In this document: positions 24,128-36,764 of the stretch, piece after piece
How the letters are laid out: each line of letters begins with the position of its first letter
Position numbering within the stretch: position 1 is the stretch's first letter
DNA from: Malania oleifera
Taxonomy: Eukaryota > Streptophyta > Magnoliopsida > Santalales > Ximeniaceae
Assembly: GCF_029873635.1 (NCBI RefSeq)
Contig: NC_080419.1
Coordinates: forward strand, 64,805,540-64,869,539
DNA length: 64,000 bases
Direction: 5' to 3'
Notes under the pieces: generated by a model
Database searches by the model: none
What the model saw: the letters and a program-made list of their open reading frames with translations, nothing else
What the model was told of the DNA's origin: nothing
Made by a program: the position numbers and the translations under genes

Positions 24128-25520
24128 TTAGATCGGCGATCGGGAAATAAAACAAACCTACGCAAGACAAAATTGTATGTATAAGTGATGTGTAAATGAT
24201 ACGAAATAACTAATAACTATAAACCAAATAGATGTATACAAATTCTAATGAATGAATGAACATAGAGTTTGGACCTAACTTTCCCACCAAGAAAATAAAT
24301 AGATGAATTCAGCGTCTATGAATAAACAACATGAATATGTATTGATTTTCCCCATATGACATATACTTCAGATTTTCCCAAAATTGTAATTCAACTTAGA
24401 ATCCAAAGACCTATGAAATGGTGCTCTTAAGAGTAATTTTTCCAAAATGGTATTTCGTATTCTGCCTCGTTATGGGTTGGGTTGCCACTTAATTTGAAGT
24501 TCAATTTTGTTAAGTAGCATTTTGAGGATTCATTGCTAATCCAAACAGCCATACTCAAAGGAGTTGAAGGGATCTTTTGGAAAAATGTTACTTAGGATGC
24601 ATAACATCCCAATTCATGAAATGGGAATGGGATTGTCTTATGGCAAGTGCTTTAAAATGTGAACACTACATTTATATCGATATATTGGTGAAAAATACAT
24701 AAATTCGGGGAGGAAAAAACTCATTACTACTCTCCTCTAATAATGTGACCTTTTAGCTATCATCTCTACAGTGTTCCCAGTCAGCGTCATCGACGGTGAC
24801 TAGTCGAGGCCGGCTTCGCCCTCGTACCGTTGGATCTTTAATGGTGCTCTGTCGACTGTGGCCTCCTCAGGCACCCCCCACCCTAGGATCTTATACATAT
24901 GGGGCTTTTTCCATGGAATTTTTTATTTTAATTTGATCCCTAAGGAACCACATTTTTTAGAACTACTGCACCTACCAAATAACTCGGGTAATCCAACTAA
25001 TTGTCTTCTGCTACTTCAGGATTCTAATGATGGTCAGCTGTTCAAGCACCTTTCTTTTTTGGCAGTTTATGTGCAGTGTAGGAGTTGCCTCTATTTATAT
25101 ATTCGTTAAAGCCATTGTGCTATTACATAGAATGGACTAATGACAGAGGATGGGTGAGATAACCTTTCATAGCTAGAGCTGTGATTCTGTGAACATTGCC
25201 TTTGTGTATGTGATTTTGGGTGAGTTAGAATTGAGTAGATTGTTGGAAACCAAGTAGTAGGCTTGTGTATTGGTGAACAAAATACAAAAGAAATTTAGGC
25301 TATGAGCTTGGAGAACTAAGAAAACTCTTCACTCAAAGAGAACTTGTCAAACCTTGCCTACATGATCATCTGAGTCTAGGAGAGGGAGAACTCATTGATG
25401 TCCAGACAGCAATTCACATTATAGCTGGATTCTTGAGTAGGCAGACAAAGAGGTAATAAATTTTATTTTATTTTCATAGCCTACACACACACATTCCCAA
25501 AGCAACATTTTTTTCATAGC
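24128..25520. other. no recognised gene; possible MULE end and flank
   Basis: The first few hundred bases should contain the MULE promoter and 5' terminal repeat, but I could not match an inverted partner near the left end of the window. A GC-richer patch at about 24775-24905 stands out against AT-rich surroundings and lies in a short open frame (24858-25109) with no recognisable domain. Confidence 0.4.

Positions 25521-25558
<38 letters not shown>
25521..25558. repeat. (CA)n microsatellite
   Basis: About 19 uninterrupted AC dinucleotides, followed by a short AT run. Confidence 0.95.
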
Positions 25559-25565
<7 letters not shown>

Positions 25566-25996
25566 AGTATGGAAAAAATCCCACCCGAAATACTAGTGTC
25601 AAAAACATGTTTTAACATTCTTCTCGAGATGGGTTAAAATTGGAGTCTCATGTATGAGAGAGAGATTATTGGATTTATTGTGAAATGTACTAATAATCAA
25701 TTATTAAGTATTTGGAAAGATTTATCCTATGAGTTAGCTTTTGAAATTGAGAAGGCGTAGCATCCAACAATATATATGAATTATTGTGCTGTGCTGGCCC
25801 TAATTTTTTTTTTTTTATTAGTTTTTGGAAGAACCAATTCATAAATCTAAGAATAAAATAAAACTATTTAGTTAAAGATTAGAAAAGTGAACAAGAAAAC
25901 ATATTATATAAATATGTTTCTTTATGTGGTCATTTTTCAGTTTTTATTTTCAATTTTTAACTGTTTATGAAAAAAATTGAAATAGAATTCAAATTA

Positions 25997-26039
<43 letters not shown>

Positions 26040-27180
26040 TAAAAGCAATAATATAATATTTTTCACAATTTTTCAATTGTCATGTAAAAAAAAAAAGATT
26101 TTATTATAAAATAAATTTTGATAGTACAACAATTAATTAAAATAATTATAATAAATTGTATTTTTATTTTTATAATATTTTTATTATATATTATTTGTAA
26201 TTTTATTTTTTAATTATATATTTAAAATATCAATTGATTTAAAAATAATACATAAATATTATTTTATTAAAAAAATTAAGTTATATTAATTTTCATAAAT
26301 ATTAACCAAACATATTATCAAATTTTAATTTTTCAACTAGCCCTAAATTAACTGGAGAAAAGAAAAGAATAAAGGGAAGAGAAAAGCCTAAGGATGTGTT
26401 CAATGTTGAGAAAATAATTCTCAATTTTCAGATTCTTCTTTTGTAGATTATAAAAATATCACATTTTTTTTTTTTTAGTTCTTTAGCATTAATATAAGAG
26501 TTAGAATTTTTTATTTTAAAATTTTCAACATAATTATTAATAACCCAGAAAATAAGGTATATACATATGACAATATAATTTATAATTACAATGTGCACTC
26601 ACATTAACTCAAAGCATCAATTAAAACCATACAATTTACATGTTATTGAAAAACTTTAGTGGATGTGCTCAATTATATAAAAAACAGTATAACAAAATTC
26701 AAGAATTGAACAACAAAATTTCTCATTTTCAAAGTAAACCATATGATCTAATTATAATTGCACAATTATATTCAAAAGAGTAGAAGGAAATTCAACAAAT
26801 TTAGTGAGTGGAGGAAACTTCAACAATTTCTAGGGCAGGAAACATAATGCATTTTACAATGAAACAACAATCCAAAAAAAAATAAAATAAATATTAAACA
26901 ACAGTTTGAATGGAAAAAATTAAATATTATCAGCGAAAAATTAAATTCAAATACCCAAACAATGAAATACAAATAAAATATTATCAGCACAAAAATTAAA
27001 TTTAAATACCAAAACAATGAAATACAAACCTTAAGAGTAATGTTTGTCCACGAATCTTTTAACACAAATCACAAACTCTTTCTCGGATTATCAAAGCTTT
27101 TGATGAAATCAAAATAATGTAAAAATGTAAGCACTGAACATGGAAAACAAAACTTACCCCATCTCCTTATATAATTTTTG
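25559..27180. other. AT-rich intergenic sequence with an (AT)n microsatellite
   Basis: Very AT-rich DNA without a credible coding frame. A pure AT run lies at about 25999-26035. Imperfect direct repeats occur at about 26935-27030 (AAATTAAATTCAAATACC-like phrases). Nothing else is recognised. Confidence 0.6.
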
Positions 27181-27305
27181 ATTTGATGAAGCTCGCAACG
27201 ATCACCTGCTCCGGAGTCTCCTTTCAACGGTCACCTGCTCGGCTCTGCAACAGGTACTCTGTTCGCGCAAGAAAGGAGGAAGAATGGGCGAGGTTATTCT
27301 GAAGC

Positions 27306-27667
27306 AAATCTCGCTACTTGGAGTAGCGAGATTTGTCACGCGTCGAAAGCCGGGTGGAGGTAATTCAAAAGGCAGTTGGCAGAGCATTAATTATCCCGAG
27401 AAAATCTCGTTACTTGGAGTAGCGAGATTTACCACGCGTCAAATGGTGGTTGGCAGAGATTTACCATGCGTCGAAAGCCGGCTGGCAGAGCATTAATTCT
27501 CCCAATTAAATCTCGCTACTTGGAGTAGTGAGATTTGCCACGCGTTAGCACGAGCCCTTCAAGCAAAAGTAAATCTCGCTACTCCAAGTAGCGAGATTTG
27601 GTTAAATATCGCTACTTGGAGTAGCGAGATTACGTCAGAGTCATTCTGGGAAATTCTTCCCAGAATG
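27306..27667. repeat. array of five near-identical palindromes plus a sixth hairpin
   Basis: A 29-bp palindrome with 13-bp arms (AAATCTCGCTACT and AGTAGCGAGATTT) and a TGG centre occurs at 27306-27334, 27402-27430, 27508-27536, 27571-27599 (inverted, centre CCA) and 27604-27632. Copies 2 and 3 each carry one G:T wobble and copy 5 one mismatch. A different palindrome (11-bp arms CATTCTGGGAA/TTCCCAGAATG, 4-base loop) follows at 27642-27667. The spacers share CACGCGTCGAAAGCCGG and GGCAGAGCATTAATT. Function unknown. Confidence 0.92.
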
Positions 27668-29074
27668 AGGTATTATTTAATATATTTTTTTAAAAAAAAG
27701 TTAAAATGGGAAAAAACTCTTTGGAGATGGGTTCTGTATCCTGGAGTGTGTGAACAGTGTTGAGGTTTGGTTAGGGTAGGGACAGAAGCTGGAGGTCAGG
27801 GATAGAAATGAGTTGACTCGTTTCTAACATGGTGAGTAATACTCAGGTCAACTCGTGCGAGTCAACCTAGGAGCGTGTATGAACCGATCCCAGCTGAGTC
27901 ATGTGACCTTAACCACATGGACTAATCTCCTAAGTTTTGAAGTTGGGCCTGGTATTTGGTTTTCATTTAAAAAATAAAAAAAGTGAGGTCCGAGTAAAGG
28001 GCTAGCCCACATTGACTTTTTGAAATTGAGGCCTGGATCTTTTGAAAACAGGGCCGACCCAACTCAACTTTAAAAAAAAAAATTTAGGCCCAGATCCTTT
28101 GAAAACAAAGCCGGCCCAATTCAACTTTTTTAAAAAACAAGGCCCAGTTTTCAAAATTGGGTTGGCCCAATTAAAATTAAAACAACAAAACCTATTTGGT
28201 TTTCCAAAACGGGCTTCGTGTAGATCTCGCTTGTTATCTGGGAAATAGGCTTTGGGTTAAGAATTTTGGAATGGGCCAGTCAGTTGTTTCAAAAATGGGC
28301 TATGGGTTGAATTTTGAAATGGGCCAATTAGTATTTTGAAACAGGCTTGGGTTAAAGCTAAAAAGTTGGGCTAGGCTAAAATGGGAACAAGCCAAGGGTC
28401 CTCAGGCCCAGGCTCGAGTTTGGGTCAGTGGGCATGGGTCACATGGTTAGGGGTTCTGTGTTCGAAAACAGAGCTCCAATTTAGGTAGTCCCAAGGGATT
28501 CGAACCGTGACATGGGTTCGAGTATGAGCCTTAAACACCCTACACTCGCGTTCTGAAGAGAACCTGAATACTAGGAAGGTACCTGCATTCAAGTATGAAC
28601 ATAATGGCGCGAATTAACTCCTCAAAATAAAGACATGGAGAGAAGAGGTTTACCTAATCTTGTGCTCCTTCCATCTTCTTCTCCCTTCTATATCTGTGTG
28701 AGGGTTCTCTAGTTTGATTCTCTGATCTCGTACTCGGATCCTCCCTCCTTTAGCTCCTCTTGTCTCTTCGAATGTACCTTGATTTTGCCAAAAAATTCAC
28801 TCTCTGCTCTCTCCTTTTTTAGAAAAATAGGGAGAACCTCCCCTCTCTTTCTAATTTCTTTCTCTCTTGATTCTGGTAGTGTTTATAGGCTCTCTAAGGG
28901 TATTGCCTCCTAAATTTCGCAAAGTTTTTTCTAAGCCCTTTTTTCTGTCCTCGCTATAGTGCGTGAGCCTCCCTATTTATAGGGAGTTTGGGGTGATCTT
29001 TGGCGCTAATTTCCTCAGTAATTCCCCACCAACGGCTCGTGTTAGGGAATAATTTCCCGCACATGTGATCTCCT
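27668..29074. other. retroelement-like stretch with a minus-strand promoter
   Basis: About 27940-28450 is full of GGGCC/GGCCC words separated by TTTGAAAA, resembling the leaders at 17700-18230 and 47880-48240. On the minus strand a strong TATA box (CTATAAATAGGGAGG, about 28970-28985) is followed by an AG-rich leader down to about 28655 and a possible donor (TAG/GTAAAC). This could be an LTR promoter or an old host promoter. No protein domain is recognised. Confidence 0.35.
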
Positions 29075-29325
29075 CGTAGATACCCCATTTTTACCCGAGG
29101 CCAATATAACAAAAGCATTAATATTGTTATTTCTTTATTATTATTATTAATATTATTATTACTTTTAGATATTATTTTATTATTATTATTTTACTATTTC
29201 TATTATTATTATTATTATTATATTATTATTATTTTTATTATGATCATTATCATTATTTTAAATATTATTATATTTTATTTTATTGGGGTATTAGTATTAT
29301 TATTATTATTATTATTACTTTGCTA

Positions 29326-29387
<62 letters not shown>

Positions 29388-29544
29388 CTACTATTATTAT
29401 TATCATCATTGACCTTATTATCATGGTTTTTATTTTGCATTATTATCCTTATTGTTATTATTTTTAAATATTACTTTATTGTTATTATTATCATACTATT
29501 ATTATATTATTATTATTTTCAAATCTTGTCATTATTATATTACA

Positions 29545-29597
<53 letters not shown>

Positions 29598-30988
29598 GAA
29601 TTATTATTAGTTACCATATTCATTATTACTATAAAAGTATAAAAATAAAAAAACAAAAAAAAGAAAAAGAAAATAAAAGAGGGAGCTTTAGGGTTTTGAA
29701 TTTTTTTATAAATAAGAAGGAAAAGAACACTCTTAAGGGGGGCAGAGAGCCATTCAAAAAAGAAGAAAAGAAAACCCTGGCTTTCTCTCGAGCAGGCAGC
29801 CGCCGCCGGACCTTTAGCTCCCTTTTTCTTCATCTCCCCAGTCGCTCTTCCATCAATTTCTTCAACCTCACCCTTTGCCTTTGTGCAGTTGATCTCCCTA
29901 CCCCCTCAGAGAAGCCCACTTCTAGCCAGCCATCTCTCTTCTCTCACAACCACGGCCTCACAAGATTCCCAGTGGAGGCCCCCCTCTACTACAACTCCGA
30001 CGAGCCACCACCAAGCCAGACCATCATCTCCAGTTACCATAGCGCAACCAACATCGTAGACCACCACACATCAATCTCCAATAAGCACCCAGCCTCCCAC
30101 GGCCGCACTAGCACCACGGCAACACCCCTGCTCCCTGCGGATCCTGTTTTAGACCACCAGAGCACCAGGCAGCTACCAGCCGCGGCCTGCTCCGGGCCAC
30201 TGCATCACCACGGATGGCCACAAGAAGCCACGCCAGGCCAAGTGACTCGGCCTCTTCTCCACCATCGCAGCCGTCACACCATCTTCGTCATCGCCGGAGT
30301 TCGTGCTAAGACGAGCCGCAGTATAGTCTGCAGCCACAACCATCGCCAAGGCGAGCCACCATCGCCGCTCTCTAGGATTGCCGGCCAACCCGTTCGTCCA
30401 CCTCAAGTCCGGCGACCCCCTACACCAACGCCAACTCAGGCCTGCTGCCCCACGGCCACAGCCACCAGTCTCCACCCGCTGCAACTCCGGCGACCTCCAG
30501 CATCACCCACAACGGTAAGCCCCTGGTAAGCACGCACACACTCTTGTATACACACACACCCACTTGCCTGTAATCATCCGTATTTTATTTCTTTTGTAAG
30601 TTTACTGTGTTGTATATTGTTTTTATAGTTGGTTTTGTTTGCTTCTGTTTTAACATTTAAAGTTTAATTCTTTATTATGTATGTGTATAAATTAAATGAT
30701 TAACTGATTTTGATTAGTTGTGTTTTTTTTTTAATATGCAGGATTAAGCTCTTGATTGTATATATTAAAAAGTCAGTTTATGATATTTGTTCATGCTTAT
30801 TTGTTTATTTATTTATCTCTAGATATTAAATATGTTTGTAGAAACTTCATTTTAGAAATTCATTTTAATAGTTAAAGTTTGAATTCTCGTTGTATTAATA
30901 ATATTAATATGGGAGTTTTAAAAGTTATGGTGTATGTTTTAGTGTTTAAACGCAGTAATATCAGATGAAGTTATTTGAGTATATAATA
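29075..30988 (+). mobile_element. truncated LTR of a third Ogre-related family
   Basis: The plus strand begins GTAGATACCCCATTTTTACCC, matching the LTR starts elsewhere in the window. An ATT microsatellite (about 29110-29600), a TATA box (TTTTTTTATAAATAAG near 29702), a C-rich block (29750-30510), donor-like GTAAGC sites (30515 and 30526) and T-rich sequence follow. It stops where the second Ogre element begins. The conserved terminal LTR module is not found on the far side, so the rest is missing. Confidence 0.75.
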
Positions 30989-31726
30989 TGTCGCGGCGTC
31001 CCAGGAGCGCGTGTGCCCCGGGCGGCGAAATTAAAATTATTTTAATATTTTGAGGAAAAATATGGTGTAGGAGTCGCCACTAACCTTTAGTACGGTTAGA
31101 ACACATGATCACTACCCCGTTAGGGGTAGAATCGGTCTACATTACCAGAGTTGGGGTCGGGAGTTCGGTTACGCGAGGGGAAGGTACGAGCACCCCCTAC
31201 GCGCCCGTTCTTAAGAACGGCACCTAATTAATTTAAAATTATCCTTAAGTTAATCTAATAAATCTTTACATTACTCCTTTTTATGAATTTATAAATACAT
31301 AGGAAAATAAATAAATATATACATATATTCCCTCAGAGCTTAGGGTACGTGATGCCCAAAGGCTAATACCCCTTGCAATTAAATCATAGGGATAATAATT
31401 AAGAAAATACACCCCCAAAATTTTGAAATTATATGTAAAATTTTATAGGAAAATATTAGTATGGGAGGTTTTAATATATATATTAATAAGATAATAAACT
31501 AAGAAATTAAATTACCATAATACGTGTAATAAAAATAGGGATATAATAATAAATTGCTATAATACCTAATGACATGTCCTAATAATAAATCCACCTAATA
31601 GATAGTAATGATATACACACAAAAATAAGAATGATAATATAATACTAAACTTATAACAATAACGATAATAATAATAACAATAATAATAATACTAATAACA
31701 GTAATACTAATAATGACATACCACAC

Positions 31727-31790
<64 letters not shown>

Positions 31791-34570
31791 ACAAGCATAT
31801 AGTAAGATATTAACATTCTATAAATATAATGATACTCACTTATAAATAATCAAAACCTCAATATATGCACATATGTAAACAATTAATTCCCAAGATAAAT
31901 AACGATATATACAATAGTCATTATGGAAACAATTAATCCCTAGAATAAATATAGGATGTATACTATAAAAGTTATGGAAACAATCGTAGTCTTACCATTA
32001 ATATACAATGACAATGTGGGAACAAATTAAACCCTAGAAATTATATACTTTTATAAACATGTAAGGGAAAGAAATTAATTATGGAAACAATTCAAGTAAT
32101 GAATCTAATAGGAAGTATATACAAACTCTAGAGAAATCAATATGCCACAAAAGGGGAACCCTAAAAATAAATATGGAAATAAATTTAGTTTTATCAAGGA
32201 GTGTTCAATAACATGAAAATACTAGAAATTGATATGCAATGATGTGGACGAAAATTAATGTTCAATAATAAGACTAATAATAATAAGCAAATAACTCAAA
32301 CCCTAAAACAATACTTAAACATAAAATTATCAACCTTCTAAAAACGTGAAGACTACCAAAATCCTAATCAAACCTACACATAAAATATGAAATGATTTAA
32401 ATAATAAACAATCATAACCAAAACCGTGAACGAATTTAAATAACGCAAATAAACTACAAGAAAAATTAAACCGTATTAACATGATAAACCTAACCTTAAA
32501 AAAAACATAAATACTAACATGGAAAACAAAATGTAAAATAACACTAAACAATATAAATTGTTAAATAATACAACATCGATTAAAAATACATGCTAAATAA
32601 TACAAAATCACTTACCGGCAATAGCTTAGAATTCTCACCACTGAACTACAGTCACAATATAACAACAATAATATGAATACACAATATTACATAATAATAC
32701 AACAATAATATTACGTAAATATACATATACATGAGCTTAACATTCAATAATAAAACATACATTTATATTTATATATACTTGTGCAAAAATTACGATATTT
32801 CCCAATAAGCTAAAATAACCTTGGATATTATCATTTAAACAAATGTTACAACATAAAAAAATACTACAATGCGTATTACAACACAAAAATAACAACAAGG
32901 AAAATATTGCATGGATATCAAACGTTAAAACACATATTACAATAATAAAATCCAATAATAACAATATTATTTAATATATACAATAAATTTAGACATAAAT
33001 TAAAACTCCCTAAATATACTACGTGCGAAAGCACATGGACAATAAATACACAATAAACCTGCAAAAATTAATACCTTAAGTCAATAACACACATGTATGG
33101 GATGATAAAATATATGTCAAATAAATAAAGAATACACATAGGCTATTACACATCAGAATAAAATAATGAAAGTATTAAATCGAGCCATTACGTATATATA
33201 AGATAACGATGTCAATACAAAATAATAATAAAAGCTTTATTACGATACTTGTACAAACACTTTAATAATAATACATGACTAATACATAATAATAATAATA
33301 ACAATATCAATAGAAATTCTATGATTAATATACAACAAATATATAGTAGCCATATGAAACATCTATTATTAATCATATAATATGCATGTACAACAAAACA
33401 AAAAACTTAAAGTTATAAATCTAAAAATCCAAACAGTGTGCGTGTGTGCGTTCGGTACATGTGTGGGCTTGTGTGTGTGCATGGGTAGGGGGACTTACAG
33501 AGGTTTGCTGGACTGCTGTGCTTGGAGCAGAAGGGAGTTTCGGCTGCTGGAGATTCGCAGCAGGAGAGGGCTGGACTGGCCGTAAGGTGCTGGTGCGGTG
33601 ATGGAGCTCGCGGCTGGTCCTGCTGTGCTTGGAGCAGAAAGGAGTCTCGGCTGCTGGAGATTCGCAGCAGGAGAGTGCTGGACTGGCCGTAAGGTGGTGA
33701 ATCGCCGGAGTTGATGGCTGGAGGCTGCCGCTGCTGCGGTCGTCGGAGCTGCGAAGAGGACGGTGGCCTCCGAAGGAAAGGTGGAGGCTTTGGGCGGTGT
33801 CAGTCGGCAGCTTCAGCAGGAGCAGCAGCTGTGCATCAGGAGATGTGGCCGAGAGTTGCAGTGGAAGTCTTCGGGCTGCTATGGCTGTGAGTTGCAATGG
33901 GAGAGGGAAGAAGATGGTGAAGCAGGCGGATGGAGAGGATGAAGGAGGTCGGAGACGCAGGGAAGAAGAAGAATTTTTTTTTTTTTTTCTGCTTTGGCTC
34001 CTCCGTGTGTCCTTATGCTGTGTGTGCCCCGGCTGTGTCCTCTGTGCAGCGCCGGATCCCCCTTCTTATAAAATTTTTGAAAAAAAAAACCCTAGCAATA
34101 TTTCCTTTTTCACTTTGGTATTTTCTCTTTTTTTGGAAATAAGATATACTACCACTATGGTTATAAGGAAACAAAAATAATAATAATAATAAGGTAATAA
34201 TAAATAACTAAAAAAAATAATAATAATAAATAAAATAATAGTAATATATAGTAATAAAAAACCTTATGATAATAAAAATTAAAATAATAATAATAAATAA
34301 TAATAATATAGAAGTAAAAATAAGTAATAATAATAATACTAATGAAAAATAATAATAATAATAATAATAATAAGAATAATATAAAGAAAATAATAATAAC
34401 AATAATAATAATAATAATAAGATTAGCGAAAAATAATAATAGTAATAATAACAAATAAAATAATAGTAATAATAGTAATAAAAAACACTGATAATAATGA
34501 TAATAAAAATAATAATAAATAATAATAATAATATAAGTAAAAATAAGTAATAATAATAATACTAATGAAA

Positions 34571-34628
<58 letters not shown>

Positions 34629-34733
34629 TAAAGAAAATAATAATAACAATAATAATAATAATAATAAGATTAGTGAAAAATAATAATAATAATAATACAT
34701 ACATTGGGCCTGGGTAAAAATGGGGTGTCTACA
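30989..34733 (-). repeat. 3' LTR of the second Ogre element
   Basis: A 3.75-kb LTR bounded by TG and CA (plus strand TGTCGCGGCG ... GGTGTCTACA). It contains AAT microsatellites (31725-31790 and about 34180-34700), a TATA box on the minus strand (about 34074-34085), a GC-rich block (about 33499-34045) ending in a donor-like CT/GTAAGTC (about 33498), and the conserved terminal module (30989-31470). Confidence 0.93.
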
Positions 34734-34746
34734 GCTGCCCCTCTTT
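34734..34746 (-). other. polypurine tract
   Basis: AAAGAGGGGCAGC on the minus strand abuts the 3' LTR and is identical to the tracts at 9089 and 52741. Confidence 0.85.
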
Positions 34747-34899
34747 GTAGGCTTCGTCGCTTCAAAGCAAAAGTAGGAATTCTCCTAAGTTATTTTGTAG
34801 CAACAAGCCTGCAAGATAAAAGACGCTGATTTTGGACCCGACCCATTGTAACGGAGGAGACCAATATGATTTGTGAACACCGATGTGCATGTCTAATTG

Positions 34900-36620
34900 A
34901 GAGCACATGAGAATGACTTGCGTCGAGTGTAGGAACCCGAGCTATAGTTCACAGAAGGTGACTTGGTACTTGGACCAGGGTGTCAGGAAACCGAGCTATA
35001 GTTCATCGGAACGGGTGACTTGCACCGGGTGTAGGAACCCGAGCTATAGTTCCATGGTAGGGGTGGAACTTGCACCGGGGGTGTAGGGAAAACCGAGCTA
35101 GGATATAGTTCACGGAAGGGTGACCTTGCACCGGGTGTTGTAGGAAACCCAAGCTATAGTTCACAGTAAGGGTGACTTAGCACCGGGCTGTAGGAACCCG
35201 AGCTATAGTTCACGGAGAGGTGACTTTGCACCGGGTGTAGGGAACACGAGCTCAGTTCACGGAGGGATGACTGACCGGTTTGTAGGAAACCGAGCAAAGT
35301 TCACGGAAAGCAATAGGGTGACTTGCCCGGGTGTGGAACCCGAGATATAAGTTCACGGAAGAGGTCAATTGCACCGGGAAGTAGGAACCCGAAGCTATAG
35401 TTCACGGAAAGGTGAACTTGCCCGGGTTGTTGGAGGAAACGAGGCATGTCAGGAGGGATGATTCCACAGGGTGATGTAGGAACCCGAGCTATGTTCACGG
35501 AGAGGTGACTTGCCACCGGGTGTAGGAACCCGAGCTATAGTTCACGGAGAGACTGCACGGGTGTAGAACCCTCGCTATAGTTATGGAAGGGTGACTTGCA
35601 AAGGGGGTAGGAACACGAGCTATAGTTCACGGAAGGGTGACCTTGCACGGGTGTAGGGAACCCGAGCTATAGTTCACGGAAGGGTGGACTTGCACCGGGT
35701 GTAGGAACCCGAGCTATAGTTCATGGAAGGGTGACTTGCACCCGGTGTAGGAAAACCAGCTATAGTTCACGGAAGGGTGACTTGCACGGGTGTAGGAAAC
35801 CCGAGCTATAGTTCACAGAATGGTGACTGCACCGGGTGTAGGAACCCGAGCTATAGTTCACGGAAAGTTGACTTGCACAGGGTGTAGGAAACCCGAGCTA
35901 TAGTTCACGGAGGATGACTTGCCGGGTGTAGGAACCCGAGCTATAGTTCACACGGAGGGATGACTTGCAGCCGGGGTGTAGGAACCCGAGCTATAGTTCA
36001 CCGGAGAGGTGACTTGCCACCGGGTGTCAGGGAACCCGAGCTATAGTGTCACTGGAAAGGGTGACTTGCACCGGGTGTAGGAACCCGAGCTATAGTTCAC
36101 TGGAAGGGCTGACTTGGCACCGGGTGTAGGAACCCGCGCTATAGTACACGGAGAGGGGTGACTGCCCGGGTGTAGGGAAACCCGAGCTATAGTTCACAGG
36201 AGAGGTGACTGCACCGGGTGTAGGAACCCGATCTATAGTTCATGGAAAGGGTTGACTTGCACCGGGTGTAGGAAACCGCGCTGAAGCTATAGTTCACGGA
36301 GGATGACTTGCACCGGGTGTAGGAACCCGAGTATAGTTCATGGAAGGGTGACTTGCACCGGGTGTAGGAACCCGAGCTATAGTTCACGGAGAGGTGACTT
36401 GCACGGGTGTAGGAACCGCAAGCTATAGTTCCCACCGGATGTTCATGGAGGTGACTTGCACCGGGTGTAGGAACCTTGAGCTAGGTAGTTATGGAGGATG
36501 ATTGCACGGGTTAGAACCCGAATAGTTCTGGGGTGACTTGCACCGGGTGTAGGAACCCGAGCTATAGTTCACGAGATGACTTGCACAGGGTGTAGGAACC
36601 CGAGCTATAGTTCCGGAGTG
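34900..36620. repeat. about 47-bp tandem array, roughly 36 copies, with noisy indels
   Basis: The unit resembles GTGACTTGCACCGGGTGTAG followed by GAACCCGAGCTATAGTTCAC and GGAAGG. Copies differ by many single-base insertions and deletions, mostly in short homopolymers. The related seven-copy array at 52930-53252 is almost free of them. The unit shares a core (GTAGGAACCCGAGC) with the 66-bp unit of the other element (GTAAGAATCCGAGC). Confidence 0.92.
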
Positions 36621-36764
36621 ATAACTCAAATACTAGTGAGACAAAGGTTGTTTGGATAGTGATCAAAAGAGATGCATTACAAGAGGGGTATGACTAGAAT
36701 GCAGTAGTGCATGTATGCTGTCTACTGTGATGCCAGATCATGGGGATATGTTGCTATATGTTTT

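Noticed and set aside
24128-24800. MULE terminal inverted repeats
   Set aside because: I compared this flank with the first 1.7 kb of the window by eye and found no inverted match long enough to report.
24858-25109. Small 83-codon frame
   Set aside because: There is no domain and no matching start context. The GC-rich patch alone is not enough to call a gene.
28435-28540. tRNA-derived SINE or tRNA gene (GGATTCGAACC-like words)
   Set aside because: Box-B-like words occur, but no convincing box A, cloverleaf or poly-A/T tail was seen.
34900-36620. CRISPR-like array of regularly spaced repeats
   Set aside because: The units are contiguous with no unique spacers, and the setting is a plant retroelement.
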